The notes under the pieces are model-generated. The model saw only the letters and a list, made by a program, of their open reading frames with translations, ran no database searches and was not told the DNA's origin. From contig VUYV01000177.1 in assembly GCA_008711295.1 (NCBI GenBank), positions 1,588,509 to 1,652,508 on the forward strand: a DNA stretch of 64,000 bases, given 5' to 3'. The first letter of the stretch is position 1, and every line of letters starts with the position of its first letter. Below are positions 14,001 to 28,177 of this stretch, one piece after another. A program made the position numbers and the translations under genes. This DNA comes from Anarhynchus alexandrinus. Lineage: Eukaryota > Chordata > Aves > Charadriiformes > Charadriidae.

Positions 14001-14188
14001 CAAGCATACTACCAACTATATTTCTATTTTAGCTCACAAAAAGTGCAGAACGTTGTTTCCTACAAAGGCTATGAAACATGGTCCACACAATTTCTAGTTG
14101 ACATTCCAAACTTCTGCATGCAAATTTGCAAATTAACAAGTGTCTGCACACAGGGCCTGATTCCACTTTTCTATAGTTAGTAAAAAAA
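11065..14188. other. AT-rich non-coding sequence
   Basis: No recognisable exon or RNA gene. Open frames are 76 codons or fewer apart from the start of one 94-codon minus-strand frame at 14029. It contains an A14 homopolymer at 13371-13384. The rest is unique-looking AT-rich sequence. Confidence 0.55.
13371..13384. repeat. A14 homopolymer
   Basis: Fourteen consecutive A on the plus strand, followed by an AC-rich tail. No retrocopy is evident upstream. Confidence 0.9.
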
Positions 14189-14208
14189 TCCATTGATTTC
14201 AATGCGAG
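14189..14208. repeat. Palindromic-core repeat relic (CCATTGATTTCAATG)
   Basis: TCCATTGATTTCAATGCGAG has the near-palindromic core shared with the relics at 10998, 20091, 49755 and 56331. The following GAGCTGATGTACCAC may correspond to the block that usually follows the core in the family. It is strongly decayed. Confidence 0.35.
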
Positions 14209-17200
14209 CTGATGTACCACTGAAGTAAATGCATACTTCAGAATAATGCTTTCCCCTTCCAGAAAAACAAGTACAATTTTTTTCCCCCATTTACTGTAAA
14301 ACAAATACTGCATTGAAATTCTCCTGAAGCAAAACTGTCTTCAGTTAAACCACTGCAGTGAACCGTGCAGCAAATTTTCAGGGTCACGCTCTCCATAGAA
14401 ACCATTTGGATACATAAGTCGACAATGACATCTCCACTCCTCTTCTGCAACCCTGTGATCATGTTCACTCTCCATCAAACACATCTTTAAGAAAAAAAAA
14501 CAGTGGTGCCAGCACATGACCCTGGAGCTCTTATGCAATTCAACCAATCAATTTTTATGAGGACTACAGTGGAACACATTCTCCCAAGGTAGGTCCAATT
14601 GTTGTTCTGAGACAGGTATCTTGAAAAGCATATGAAGTGCATTCCAGATGAAGGACTGAAGTCACCCTCAAAATTTTGCTATGTGCACTCCAAAGCTTAG
14701 AACAAAGCATATTACCCATCTAAGGGGTCATACAAAGCTGGTGGCAATTAGTTCCATTTAATAATGGGAAAACAAAACTTAAGATGACTTATGACTAAGG
14801 AAATGAAAGCTGTATCAATTGTTCTACCACACATTTCAGATCCAATTCCTGTAACAACAAGTGCTAAGTTAGGAGCAAATCCCTACCTTACAAAACATTA
14901 ACCTTAACATGTTTGAGAATGTGAAAGGATACAGGTTCTCGTTAATTTTTTTCCCACTTCCTGGGTCTCATACAGTTCACAAGGTGCTGAATTTTGATAC
15001 TTACTATGTACAATAATACGTATCAGTTTAGAAAGTTTGTACTAAATTTTACATTTAGAACTGTGATTTGAGATGTAATTTTAACAACAAACGTGCAACC
15101 AGCCAAAGGATTACAAGCCAACAGGAAGAACTTTATTTTTCTGTAACTGCAAAGTCCTTTGGCTCAAAGTTGCGTAGCCTTTGGAGACTTATAAGGTACA
15201 ATGACATCTCTTGGGATGCAGAGAAGGAAGCAAGAATAGAATACGGTGCCCCATATGCTCCTATCCCCTTTCTCCCTATGTGAGGAGGGACTAGCACAGC
15301 TACTACAAGGCAAGATAATTCACCAATAGCAGTCCACAGGCGCTGTTCTTCTGGAAGCTCCTAGGATGCATTTCCTTGCTTGTCTCCCCTCCCCATCATC
15401 AAATCTCTCCTACCGTGTATGCAACAACAGCTGAGAAAGATAGCAGCACATTATACACATGAAAAGATTGCAAACAGCTCCCTTTACACAGATTATAGCC
15501 AGTGTTTTCCCAGTCCCAGGTGATTCAGCTCCCCTGTACAATATCTGGCCTTCTATTTCCTCCTTTGTTCAACATAGTCATTATACTCATTCCAACAGCA
15601 AAGTTAAAAGGTCAAAAGTGTGTTCTGGGATGATCATAATTTATATCGGAGTAATTCCTCATGTGGAATACTAGTTAAATCTCTAATGTGGAGTCAGCCT
15701 AAAAGAACTGGGTCAGACAAGATCTGGAAAAAGATACCCAAGAAATGTTTTGCAAGGATAAACTCAAAAATCCCTTACAATAATGCTACAGTCATCACTT
15801 CATAGAAGGTGTTTTAGAATAGACAGAGGTAAACTTAAAGATAGAATAATATTAATTTTCCTCCTGTGTGCCAGTTTACCCCTCACCTATTCTCAGGTCT
15901 TCACTAAAAACACTAATCTGCCAAGATTGGCAAGTCTTGCAAAAATATATTGGGTTTATTAGCTTCCAATGAAACAGAAGCTGATGTATAACTTTCCATA
16001 ACACACCTTATTCGCTTGTCCTAATTTATTTTTAGGATTTGTGGCTGCAATGAGAACCACTCCTTAAAATATAGTCAAGGATAAATACGCAAAAGCTTAC
16101 AGAATTTCAACGTCTTTCCATCAATCTGAAATCTTTGGACACTGAGCTCATCAACACCAAGGCTCTTGGCTCCCAGCTCCTTTCTGTCTGTTGGTGTTTG
16201 TAGTGCTGGAAGCGCTGAAGCCTTAGGAACCTCAGAACTTGAATTGCCAACATCTGCTTATCCAAATACCAAGCTCCCCCCCCCACCCCCCGAGATCTTG
16301 CTGTAACTAAATGTTGTCTACTGTACAAAATAAGATGTATTTGGAATGGCTATTGTGAAAGACTTCCTCATACACAGCCTTATTCTGCACAGAAAGCATT
16401 TATATTGTTCAGTTCCAAATATTTCCAAAGAAGGTTAAGCTAAACTACGTGTGGGTTTGCTCTTACTTCACATTCAAATGGAGGGTTTAAGAAATGATTA
16501 CTGCATTTTAAGATTTATCCCCTTGTAAATTCCACTATAGCTTAAGGCATACATACCCTTTGAGGCTAGGAAACGAGACACAAGTTTTCATTTTGTAGAA
16601 TGTAATTTTGGCCCTTGGAAAAAGGTAAATATTCCCAAAGTTATGATGCAACTACCATTTTCAGGATTATCTCAAATGAAAGTATTTCCCAAATAAAGGC
16701 ACCTTTCAGTTGCACAGTCAATTTACTTCTCCAAGCACTCCGTAACTTAACCTTTTCTCCTTGAGTGTAACCCTTGCTTATCTTCATCACGCCAGTTCCT
16801 CCACACTAAATACTTGTGTACCTATTGTACATACGTTTTAACACCCCCAAGAAGCAGTAACGTGTTCTGGAGACACTAACACAGCCTGCAGGCATACAAA
16901 CACCCTGTTTTTCTGCTTGCCCATTTAGCCAGCGTGCGTTCCACGTGCCAACAGATGCTCCCTTGCAGAAAGGAAAGATGCACAATGCAACACTGCTACT
17001 GGAGAGTACTTCTATTTGTGGGAAGCGTTCTTTAAAAAAGGAAAACAAAGAGACATTTGTAACATCATAGAAATTGACCACATAACATTTTGTTGACACC
17101 TCTGTCCTAACACACCTTCCATGCTACCTCCTAATCCAACGTAACCAGCTAAGTGTTGCAATCCTGCATTAAGTACAGGATCTGCAACCTGCAGAGCGCA

Positions 17201-20090
17201 ACCAGCAGTACATCCCCAGATTGTTTCTATGACACAAGAAAACATACCATTGTTGGTTTAGCTCCAGATGCATAGAATAAGGTGGGGGTAAATAGCTTTT
17301 GAAGCAAGTTTCATAACAAAAGACAGACGTAATTAGACTTTCAACATTTGTCCCCCAATACATATACACCCCAAAAATTCCGGACAGATCTGGAATTTTC
17401 TCAGAAGTGAGAAAAATTACACAGAATGCTTTTTTTGGAAACTTCTGACAAGTTTAAAAATACAAACAAAAAAAACAACACACCACCACAAAATCAACCA
17501 AACCTCTGTATTCAATCATATCTTTAATATAGGACCACAGCCTCAGCTGGCTTAAAATAACATTGCTGACATATGCCACCTGAAATTTTATCCCCTCTTT
17601 TTACAGGTATACTTTTGCAGCTTGTTAGTGAAAACACTGAAACTCTTACCATAATGCTTTAAGAGGCTTCAAGTATTTAAACTTAAAAAAAAATAAATTA
17701 TAAACATTTGGAATTATGCAGAGAACAATTTAAGTTTGCAAATTACAAATTAGTTCAGAGTGACTATTATTTATTTATTAAGACTGACATGTTGAATCCT
17801 GTAATAGTAATTATTTTAAATTCAAACCTACATAGATTAAATTTATGGTATAAAAGAAGGGATTCATATTGGACAAAATATGTTTTATTATTAGAAACAG
17901 TTCCATATCCAACTAACAGATTGACACTTTTTGAGGTCACGTTGTTTCCACCAAAAATATTCTCTCAGATATTTTTGCTACTCTTCACAAGTAGTTCCAA
18001 TACTTTTTGATTGGTGGATCTCTGAAAATTCAGAGATGGACAGCTGAATGGTAATACAAGCCTACTGAAAATAGACTTGTTTTTCTTGATTATTTTTTGC
18101 AGCCATTGGAAGCAGTCCACAGACCCCCACAACATCAAAGACTACAGTTAAAGGCAGAGTGCAGAGGAAAAAAGATATCAGTTTCCCAAAATAAGCCTTG
18201 AAATATTACTCTTCAACTTATTTAGTCTCAAGAACTGTGTGTCTCCTCTTGTGCCTTTCACTTCAGCAAAACATTGAAATAATTGTGTTTTGATCTTTCT
18301 GTTTTATGCATCTGTACTGTTTATGCTGGTTTTGAGGAAGAAAAAGATGGAAGCCAACTACAGTATCCAGTGATCTTCCATTTATGACACCAAATCAACA
18401 GTTTGTGAGTCTACCTTAGCTACATCTATAAACCACTATCATAATGCAGACTTTTTAAAACAGCTTAGCATAAATCACACTGTTTTAAATCTCTCTAGGT
18501 TTTACTTCTCAACACGAATTTAAAATTCTGTTAACCAAGATCTTAAAAGTTCATTTTTTCTTCCTAAGACTGACAACAATGGCAAATACCATCTGTTCAA
18601 CTGTAGTTCAGAAATTTTTAAAGTAGCTCTGAAAAAGAACAGGGAAAAAAGCCCTTCAAATAAGATTGCGCTACGGTTTCTTCAGAAATACTTCAAATAC
18701 AATTGCCAGCGCATTCTGTCATATATTGACCTCTGCTAGTAGCCTTTGTGAAACTAACTCCAAAACAGATTTTAGAAGCCAACAATGTCTAGCACACAGA
18801 AAACCATGACAGCTTACAGACTATTTTAACTTTGTTTCACAAACCCATATTTTGCAAGCTCCGCTTATAACCAAGAAATTCAACCCAATTAGTGCAATTT
18901 TATAATAGACAAGGTGGAGTGATGTTTTCCAGCTACAGTCAGATTTTTATTGCATTTCAAACAATCAAGTGCAGGGAAAAAAAAACCCACAGAGTTTAAG
19001 AGCAATGTTCATTACCTAATTTGCATTTATAATCTTTTGTGGTATAACTGCATTAACTTTTCACTTCTCCCTCATATTACAAGTAGGGTTTATTAACTTT
19101 TAAGGAATAAAGATTACAATTCCGTAGTCACTTGATTTCAGAAGCTGGGGTTTTAAGGGGAAAAAAGCAAATATCTTAAAGGTCAATAAAAATCTCCCTA
19201 GTCATTAAATCCTTATAAGCTGATAATGGTAAGAGACACATGCAGCACATACAGAAACACATGCGTACACACGTAGTATTTATAAGCATGTGCATACTTC
19301 AGTGAGAAGAAAATCTAGTCAAGTCAGAAAGCAAGAAGAAATCAATCTCAAGTAGAGTCCAATTTTTCTCACCTATTTTACTTACTCTAATCTGCTAGCA
19401 AATGAGTGATGGATGAATGCAGATCAGAAAACACTACAATCTTTACATTCGATGGCAATTTTCTTCAAATGAAATAAAGGTGTCCCACTTCATTTTAATT
19501 CTCCCAAGATATGTATAGGGAACTAGCAGTAAGGTAAATAAAATGCCATTCTCCATAATTGTTATTAGAAAAGCAGACAAGCACTATCCATATTTAGGAT
19601 ACACAATTTCAAGTGATTAGTCTGACTTAAAACAGCAACAAAAACCAGTTTGACAAAATGAGTACAATTGAAACCTTGGGAAACAAAGCATTGCTTGTCT
19701 TCAATCACTGTATTTAACTAGTAACAGACAGGAATCACAGGGATGGGATGGAACACAGTCAATGAGGAAACAAGAGGAAAACAGACTGCTTCATTACACG
19801 TATTTTGAAAGCCAACATAGTGAAGAATTACCATAGTTAAACCTGTAGGATTAGCCATCTTGGTCAACACTTCACTTAATAGTTCTAAGTTCAATAAAAG
19901 CACTTTGAAAAGAAAAAAAAGAAACAAGAATTGATTATTGACTCAATGAAAACAGTTATACCATAGGAAGCCATAAGGTGAAAGAGATTAAATCAAACAT
20001 TCCTCCTGTTTGGCTAAAGGCAACTATTAGCAGAAGAACATTAAAAGCTTTGAAAGAACTGTTTACATTTATACTAAAACACACAAAGGA
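14209..20090. other. AT-rich non-coding sequence
   Basis: No exon, RNA gene or clear interspersed repeat was recognised in 5.9 kb. Several 60-100 codon frames occur on both strands (for example 16806-17099 minus and 17708-18010 plus) and look like chance. A C-rich run with a single break lies at 16268-16290. Confidence 0.55.
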
Positions 20091-20158
20091 TGAAACCCCG
20101 ATTCCACTGAGATACACAGCAAATCTTGCATTGATTCAACCAGGGTCAAGATTTCACA
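20091..20158. repeat. Palindromic MITE-like repeat relic
   Basis: The segment begins TGAAACCCCGATTCCACTGA, contains AAATCTTGCATTGATTCAA, and ends CCAGGGTCAAGATTTCAC. The ends are imperfect inverted copies of each other (TGAAACCCCG.. against ..CAAGATTTCA). The order matches an old amniote repeat built as TGAAATCCTGG, CCATTGAAGTCAATGG, CATTGACTTCAAT, CCAGGATTTCA. This is the most complete of the palindromic-core relics in the window. It may be the remnant of a miniature inverted-repeat element; the class is inferred from symmetry only. Confidence 0.45.
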
Positions 20159-23035
20159 TACAAAGACCAAACATCTAAATAACAGCATTAACCGCTAGGA
20201 AACTGCAATTCCATGCAGAACCATCTTTACAATCAATACAGAGCGATGTCACATTAAAATGAATTGTAATTCAGCACATACACTTCTTATATCCAATCCC
20301 AAAAAATGCTTTTAGATAATAAGCAAAATCCTCTTTCATAGTCCAATAGTCCTAAATGATATATTGGACAACTTGCACTCCAGCTGAATGATCTTGAGGA
20401 CACTCAGTTCTGTAAGGGCCAAAAAAACATGTACCATTTTTACAGTCTGCTTCATTGCTGCCAAGCTTCAACATCTTATACAGGCCCCAACTATACCACA
20501 GAGCCAAAAGTGGGAATATTTTGCCACCAAGCAATAGAACTAAACGATTGTTACACAAATCCCAGCAATTTCTTCAAAGACAGATTTTAAGAATCGTCCA
20601 TCTCTCACATTAAGTAGGATTTCAGGGGGCAGGGAGGGGAGAATCCCATTTAGATTCAATGTGGTTTAAACATTGAACTTTTTTTTTTAAATGTCAGTTA
20701 TTAAGAATGACACATGTCAAATTAACTGATGTAATTAGACATACATATCCATTTTCTGACTAGAGCATTTATACTGATTCTATCAAGAAGTTGCTTGTAG
20801 TTTAGACATTTAATGTTTTAACAACTTATTCTTAATAACTCATTCCCTTACTCAAAAGCTATAAGCAGTCATCATATTCATTTTTATTGCAACATGTACA
20901 GAAAAAAAAAAAAGGAAGTCATTTAGAATGAACTCTCCTAAGGCACTCTTTAAAAATCTACACTTAAACATTTTAAATATTTGAATTCCCCTCATTAATC
21001 TAGTCTATACAGTAGATTTGCAGTTCATAAAAGGAAACAAAACACTCGAGCGTTACAAGCGTCCTGTAGATGTTTGCTCAAAGCCCCACAGTCGATGTGC
21101 ACAATTCTCTCCAACTGGGCGTAGTTGTTAGCATGCTTAAATACCCTGATTAATATAAAACTGAAAACAGAAGTTCTCACTCTACAGTTTCACAGTCATT
21201 CAGAAGAAACCAGATTACATGAACAGAGTTCATGAAGATGTGAACAACATAGAAATGAAGGCTCAGGGTTTTTTTTCCTTTCAACAGTAGGGTTTACTCT
21301 GAAGAAATAATTGTATCAAAGCATACTCAGCAAGTCTTGCACATCCTATTCCAGGATCTTAGCACACTGCAGCCTCACAAGATGTGGAACACAAAACAAA
21401 TTGTGAAGTTTTCTTTCAGATTTGTATCATTTCTTATACCTCACAGTTAACTATGTAGGCACATATGTATGTATATAAAATTAAATCTGTTTAAAATAAA
21501 TATAGAGCAAACATATATGCATGCTCTATACACACGTTTTCTGAACACTACATAAATCATACACCAGACATCCTGTTATGCTGTTCTGCAAGAAGTAACT
21601 TGGAGTACAGGGAAGTGTATGATGCCGCAGAAAGCGCTTTATATATTACATCGTAAAGTGACAGACAAGTAACCCTGCCTCTATGAAGAGTGACAGATTT
21701 AACAACTCTTCAAATCACGCCACAAATGTCTCTTGCAAAATTCCCTGTAACTTATTTTTACAAACACCCTTTCCAAATCATGACAACTTTTCTATTTTTA
21801 AATAATCACAACACACTTAAACTCATAGATAAAAGTCTAACAGGATCAAACCACAAACTTTAACTGTAGTCAGAGAATATTTTCTTTTTGATACAAGAAA
21901 TGCCTTTCTGAAGTTTGACATTAGGCTGCTTTTTCCCACCTCTAGTTCTTTTCAAACTGTCTTCTCTTTTTACACTTATTACTTTGACTCACACTTTTCA
22001 AACTTGTCAACAAGGTTCACCTGTTCCCTGATTCTGAAGTTTAACAGACTGGGGTTCCAGATTCCCAGTCACCCTCCTCTCTACCTCAGCTGCAATTATC
22101 AAAGGTACACATATAGCATTCAACACGGGCTTGCCAGCGTGCTACTTAAAACCTGCGTTCATGGAAATGAAAAAAGTGTGCCAAGTCTCAAATAAGCTAG
22201 GATGTTCTTTAAAATTCAGCATAAAACCCATAACAAAACACCACAATTTGTGTTCAGCAAGAAAGCCAATTTCAGAAGTCACACCCCCCACATTTACTGG
22301 GCTGTCTGGCAAGGACCACAGGCAGAGTGACCCTGCAGGAGAACAAGGGACAGTTGAAGCTAGTAGCCCTGTCTTTGACAACAGCCAATTGCAAGCGCCT
22401 GTGGAAAAGAAAAAACACATACAATACTGCTCCTGGATAGTGTCCCAGCCTCCAGGAGTAGGTTACATAAGACCACTTCAAAAAGAGGTAGTGCCTTTGT
22501 TATTTTATGCACATTTTGAATATTTTTTTCCTTTCATGAAGCTGTACAATCATTTGCTAAATCCATCTGAAGGTTTAGCACATAAAACACCCTACAGCTT
22601 CTCCCATAGAGAACACTTTGGAGATTAGCTGAATAAAGTTGCTTGTTTGTTTGGCATCAAAGATGTGAAGAGTCTATATAATTGATTCAAGCACCTATTG
22701 CTAGGTTGTGATTCAGTGGACTACTCTAGAAAAGAGCAGAAGAGGAGATACTACTTCACGCAGCTGTCAAACACTATTCCTTCTGAGGACAGAAGGGCCT
22801 TACCTAGAAGAACACATAAATGAGTGTGGGAATATCCCCAAGAGGGACGGCTGCAGCGGCTGCCACTGAAGGAGAGCTGCTACTCTGCAGTCAGCAACTG
22901 TAGAGAGGCCAAGGAATGGCACAACATGCCTGAAGAAGAATCTCAGGTGACAAGGCATTTTATTAAATGTCCATATTGCCTCCAAGAGTTTTCTTTCTCC
23001 GCTACAAAATGTTTTCTGGGTAGTTTGAAACTCAG
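20159..23035. other. AT-rich non-coding sequence
   Basis: It contains a 165-codon plus-strand frame (22131-22628) with a 92-codon minus-strand frame inside it. Neither resembles a known protein, and the length is within what chance gives in a 64 kb AT-rich window. An A12 run lies near 20902-20914. Nothing else was identified. Confidence 0.5.
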
Positions 23036-23473
23036 GTTTTAGGATGACCTCAGCAGGTCATTGTATCCATCCCCCTCCCTGCCAAAAGATCTGGTCCACT
23101 ATACGTGCTAATATTGGTCCAAATAGTCCTTACAGCTCTCCAGTTAAGGGCACTAAAATATCATAAGAGAAGCTTTTCCTAAAGCCTACTCTGAACCTTT
23201 CCTGTTGCTCTTTACTTTTTGTCCTACCCACAGAGAGCATGGAGAACATGATTTTCTCCTCTGCTTTGCAGGAGCTTTTTATATGCCTGAAAACTGTTTG
23301 TATGTCCCTCCATTCTTCTTCATTCAGCTAACCACAACTCTTCCAGCATGTCAGGTCTCTTTTTCTAGCCTTATCAATCTCGCTGTTCTCTATGGGAACC
23401 AAGTCCAGCTGGTCCAGACTCTACTTGAAGTGCAACATCCAAACCCAGAGATTTTTCTCCAGCTGAAAATGTA
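23036..23473 (-). mobile_element. Ancient CR1 LINE fragment (minus strand)
   Basis: Read on the plus strand this is the antisense of the CR1 RT C-terminus. Blocks in order: GGATGACCTCAGCAGGTCAT (3' end region), CCATCCCCCTCCCTGCC, GCTTTTCCTAAAG, CCTTTCCTGTTGC, TTGTCCTACCCACAGAG, GGAGAACATGATTTTCTCC, TTTTTATATGCCTGAAAACTG, ATGTCCCTCC, CTCTTCCAGCATGTC, TTTCTAGCC, GTTCTCTATGG and TTCTCCAGCTGAAA. These line up with the conserved CR1 order (gene end to mid-RT). The copy is heavily diverged with many indels, so it is much older than the copies at 5.3 and 45.9 kb. The 102-codon plus-strand frame at 23205-23513 lies largely inside it and is a shadow. Confidence 0.75.
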
Positions 23474-26400
23474 TTTTCCAACTCTGTTACTGTCCTCTAA
23501 AGTATCCTGTTAAAACTGATTGCAACTTGTTTGAAGACTATTTTTTCTCATAATTTTTGTTTAATAAATCAAAAGGGATAAGACATTTGACAGACTGAGA
23601 AACTGCCACTTGAGCACAATCAAGGAAAGCCAGAGGAAAGTCAAAGATCCCTTTGTATGTATCTCCTACCTCTTCTTTTCAGACTGCTTTTTTTTAAGGA
23701 CACCAGAGGGGAAAAAAAGTCTCTGAGAAGAGCTACACTTAGTTTATGGTCCTCCCAACAGACAAACAAACTGTAAATTTGAGCCAGGCCAAATCTCACT
23801 GCTATAGGGTTTCACAATTTGTCTTTTAAAATTACACTTACACAACATTAAGTGACATTAAACATGTTTTGAATATCAGGACTTAATTATTTTCCATATG
23901 TGCAAAAACAGGCTATGGACAACAGGGAACTACCCTTGACACTAGCAATTAGCTTGCTATAGAAACAATACATTTTATCTTCCATTTTCCCATTACTTAT
24001 TTCACGGTAGGGAAGCTCTCTCCACTAAATGAAGTGCTAGCTACACCACTCAGACACTCTATAGGAGCCAGGCAAGCTATTTGCCGCCTTCTAATATAAC
24101 CTTCTTGGAAACAAAAGAAACAGAAACAGATCACTTTGAGGCAACTAAGTCAAAATGAGAACCAAGAGGAGACCAACAATATGCGTACAAAAGGAGGAAA
24201 GGAAGCATATTTGAAGCTGCAATTAGACCTTTGAAATTACTTTCCCAAAACATCCTGTCAATCTGACATAGAAAATCTGATACACAAAAAGTGTATGAGA
24301 AAATTTACCTTCTAACATTTTAATCAGATATTAAATAACATCATCATGAATTTTTATTTTCAAGAGCCCTAGGAATAACATCTGTTTCATAACACACCAA
24401 GCTATAATTACATAAAACTAGTAATTTGCACTCTGCTATTTTAATGCCTAATGGATGCATAGGAGTACTGGATCATCAATAAATTTTTCCAGTTAAATAG
24501 TAAATAATCAAAACAAGGTGACGGTGCCACTGAGAGCTTCTAATCAGCTTTTACATACTTCTCCAAATCATTAATAGGCGGAAAAAGAAAACTGAGGCCA
24601 CTTTCAAGTGTGCAATTTGGCCATGAGAAGGTCTATCCAGATACAGATACTGTCTTCAAACTCCAAGGTCTGTCCCTTGAAGGGAAAAAAGCGACGGAAC
24701 TATGACTCCACACTGCTCTCACACCACTTAGTGTTTGTGGAGAAAAGACATACCTTCCAGGGTGTTCTTTAAGTGGCACACACTTTGCTTACAATTGAAA
24801 TATGCTTTGAAAGCTCTGAAGCTCTTAGGTTCCCGGTTTTGGTAGCCTTCCAAATAATGCAATTAAAACTGGTAACAATATGATTATGGCTGGCAAACAT
24901 TCTCTAGCTTTGTAATGACAACTTAAATATAGTTGTCAGTCTTCTATGCAGAAATACCTGAATACTAAAGCAGTTATCAAATACCATAATTTTTGTCTTT
25001 TGAGACCTCTGAATCATTTCATTATCTTGACACCCAGACTTCATAATCAGACGAATCTTTTATCCTGAGACAGAAGAGTCAGTTTTCATGAATTGCTTTT
25101 CAATCAAAACACTTTTAAAAAAAGGAGCATTTCTGAAAAGAAATATTCCTATCTCCATTTATTGATGAGAAAAATGGAAATATGATACCATGTACATGTC
25201 TTTTCCAGGTTTTCTTCGTAAGCTACAGAAAGCGCTTCATCCCCCAGCTTCTGGCCTAAGCAGTGTGCCAAACATTACTTCTCATGTATTTTGGATGAGG
25301 ATGAAAAGAAGGGGTTTTTTTTTCTCTCTCTCCTTTGAACTGATATGGAAAAGTATTTCATTATAATTTACTGTGAAAAAATGTTACAAGTAACCAGCGT
25401 TATGCAGAAAAATTCAGAAATTGGGATCCATCTAGCATGTCCTCAAAGATTTTCCTTCAATTTCTTCCCCCCCCAGGCTTTAAGCTCTCTTTTACGCAGA
25501 ATGTGCTGGCTCTGTCTCCCTGGGTTAGTTGTTTTTCTACCGCTGATAGTCGTATCAGATGTATTCACATATAGACTTGCCAAGTGGGACTGAATGTTCC
25601 GTTGATTTGGAAGTGTCCTGAATGACTAAGACTTCAAGTTTTGCCCATGTAATTAATTTAATTGGAATCAAATATTATTCAGATCACTCAGATGCTTTCA
25701 GCTGTACTTAAAAATTAAGATGAAAACGATGTTTATGTTAATGATGAAGTTCAAATACAGTCAAACTTGAAAGGTTGACTAATTGGGTCTCACAAGGAAT
25801 TTGGATATGGCAACCTTTTCAGGACTTCACCGAGTAGTTTAATAGTAAATACTAGAATAAGATAATCAATAATTTAAAAGATTAGCCTTATCTTATGCAT
25901 AGATTTGTGGAGAGACAGAAAATGAAATGCTGCAGGTAGAATTTCTCCCTGCCTGCGACCACATGCACCTGTGAATTTTGAATATGCTGGGGAAGGAAAA
26001 AAAAAAATTTACCCTTCAGCAAATTCTATTTTACATAGCTGAAGACCATGAGAGACTGTTCATGCAATTTCCAGACATCATTAATGCATTTCCAATGAAC
26101 CAGAAATTGCACCTCTCTGTCTTATCGAACAAAGCTGTCTGAAAATACTTTAAAGAAACCATTTTTCTGTCCAAAATGGTTACTTCTTTAGAACCTATGA
26201 TAAAGATCCCAGGGTCAACAAATTGCTAGAAAGCTAACAAAGCCACAAATTGCAGATGAATGTTTAACATACAGATTAAGTTCTGTAACTTAGAACCTAC
26301 TAAACATTGTAGCATTGCCTCTTACATTTGTTTTTCCATGGAAAACTTCAGAGAGTCTTGTTTTTTCCTTTCTATGGAGGGTAAAAAATTTTTGCATCCT

Positions 26401-27619
26401 GGAGCTATTTTTGTGGAAGTAATTGTGATTTTCTACTGAGTGAATGGTGAGAACCAGGACTGTTTCTGTAATCCTTCTCTCCATTCTTAAAAACATGTGG
26501 GGAAAGGAGGGGCGATTGGTTTTGTTTTTAAAACGATGAGCAGCAGAGCACAGCAACGTGGATGAGATAGGATAAGATTTGAAATCATTATCTTAGATTG
26601 TCTTTGCTACTCTCTATAACAGGATGCTTAAAGCAAGGAGAAAGCAGTACCAAATTCTTATTGAACTAAACCCTTTTTTCCTTCCTCTACTGATCAGGTG
26701 TGTGGGGGGAGGAATAGTCCACAGAAGTAAGTATATGAGATATTAACTGCATACAGTGCCAAGATACGTTAATTCACTTATTAATCCTGCATTATAGTCT
26801 TTGACGGTATCTAATAGCAAGAAAGAAGGTGTGTAAAGTAATAAGTGAAAACTTAAATCACTTAAATATCAATATAAATACCCTTAAAATGTCTATTTTT
26901 AAACACTAAATACTGGTAAATTGTAGCTACTGTTATCCAAAAATGCTCTTTGCAGCCCTCCAGTGGTCAAATACAAAGTAGAATCCAACAAGAAAACAAC
27001 TCCGATTTGTCTGATGAACTACCTGCAGCATTTAAAAAGACATCTCCCACGAACTAAAAACTCGCATGCTTGTCTAAAGAAAAGATCCATATAAAGGAAA
27101 TAATAACCTCAAAATACATAAGAAATTAAACAGGAGGACAATAATTCCCCCCCTATCAAAACGTTTCATAGTATTTGTTATACCATACACATGGTATTTC
27201 TGCACAGAAAACACTGTATCCCACCAGGACCACAAGGTATATGTTGGTTTAGTAACAGCAGCAGCAATTCGTTTCCTACAGTTACTTTCTGCTATTCATA
27301 CAGGTTAATCTAAAAAAAGTTAAGGCAATGTAAGCTGGAAAGAATCAGTTTCCTCTCAAAGTTAGGACTCATGCGGTTATTTTTTTAAAGAAAACAAACA
27401 AACACTGAAGTTTTCCATTCTCTCTCTCACACACAAGCAAAACAAAAGGTAAAGCCTCATATAAAACTAAAAACACTAGAACTGCTTTTAAATAATATAA
27501 AATCAACTGAGGCAAAGTTCTCAAAACTAAGTTCTTCAAACTTGGGGCTAAAAAGTCAGCCCAGACTTGCAAGAAGACAACGTCAAGGGAAAAGAAAACA
27601 ACCAAAGGAAAGAAGACCC
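23474..27619. other. AT-rich non-coding sequence left of the CpG island
   Basis: No exon is recognised. Low-complexity spots: a T9 then CT-rich run at 25315-25332, an A11 run near 25999-26008. The stretch 25140-25185 (CTCCATTTATTGATGAGAAAAATGG-like) faintly resembles a MIR-type SINE in antisense but is too short to call. If the minus strand is transcribed from the CpG island, this is its first intron. Confidence 0.5.
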
Positions 27620-28177
27620 TGTGAGGCCGGGGAGCCCAGCGCCTTTTGGAACGGGCAGCGTTCGCAGCCTGCGGGCGAGGGGAGCGCGGCAGCGCCGGTG
27701 CTGCGGAACAGCGAGTCCCAGTGACCCTGCGACAGCCTGCGCTTCCTACGGGCGGCGGGTATAGGGGGAAGCAGAGAGCGGACTGGGGATGCTCCGGAGG
27801 ACCTGATGTCACGGCCCCCCAGAAAACTTGGCAGTTACCATCCCCTTCTCCCGTTTCTCTCCTTTCAGCCCTTCCTGACCGTTTACCGGGAAGCGGCAGA
27901 CCCCAACCTACGCGCGATGCGCCGAGCGGCGGCTGCCACCCGCTCCGGGAGCGGCACCTCCCGCTCCGTTCGGCCGCTTCCAGCGTCCCCGTCCGTCCCC
28001 CCGCCGCCCACGGGCACGCCCGAAAAAGTAGCGGCCAGCGAGTTGTGGGGAACCGGCTGACCCGCAGCCTCCCGACCCCCCGAACTTTCTGCTTGGCCGC
28101 CTCTCCGCCCGCGCCCCGCGGTGACCGCCCGGCCCGGCCCCGCTCCGACCCCGCAGCGGCGCGGGGAGCCGGCCCCG

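Noticed and set aside
22131..22628. 165-codon plus-strand open frame
   Set aside because: No family resemblance, a competing minus-strand frame inside it, no splice-bounded structure; such a length is expected about once by chance in 64 kb of this composition.
23205..23513. 102-codon plus-strand open frame
   Set aside because: Lies on the antisense strand of an ancient CR1 copy and is a shadow.
24575..24640. AAAACTGAGGCCAC string resembling an antisense MIR-type SINE
   Set aside because: Only one block fits; neighbouring blocks are not recognisable.
25140..25185. CTCCATTTATTGATGAG.. resembling antisense MIR
   Set aside because: A single block only, too weak for a feature.
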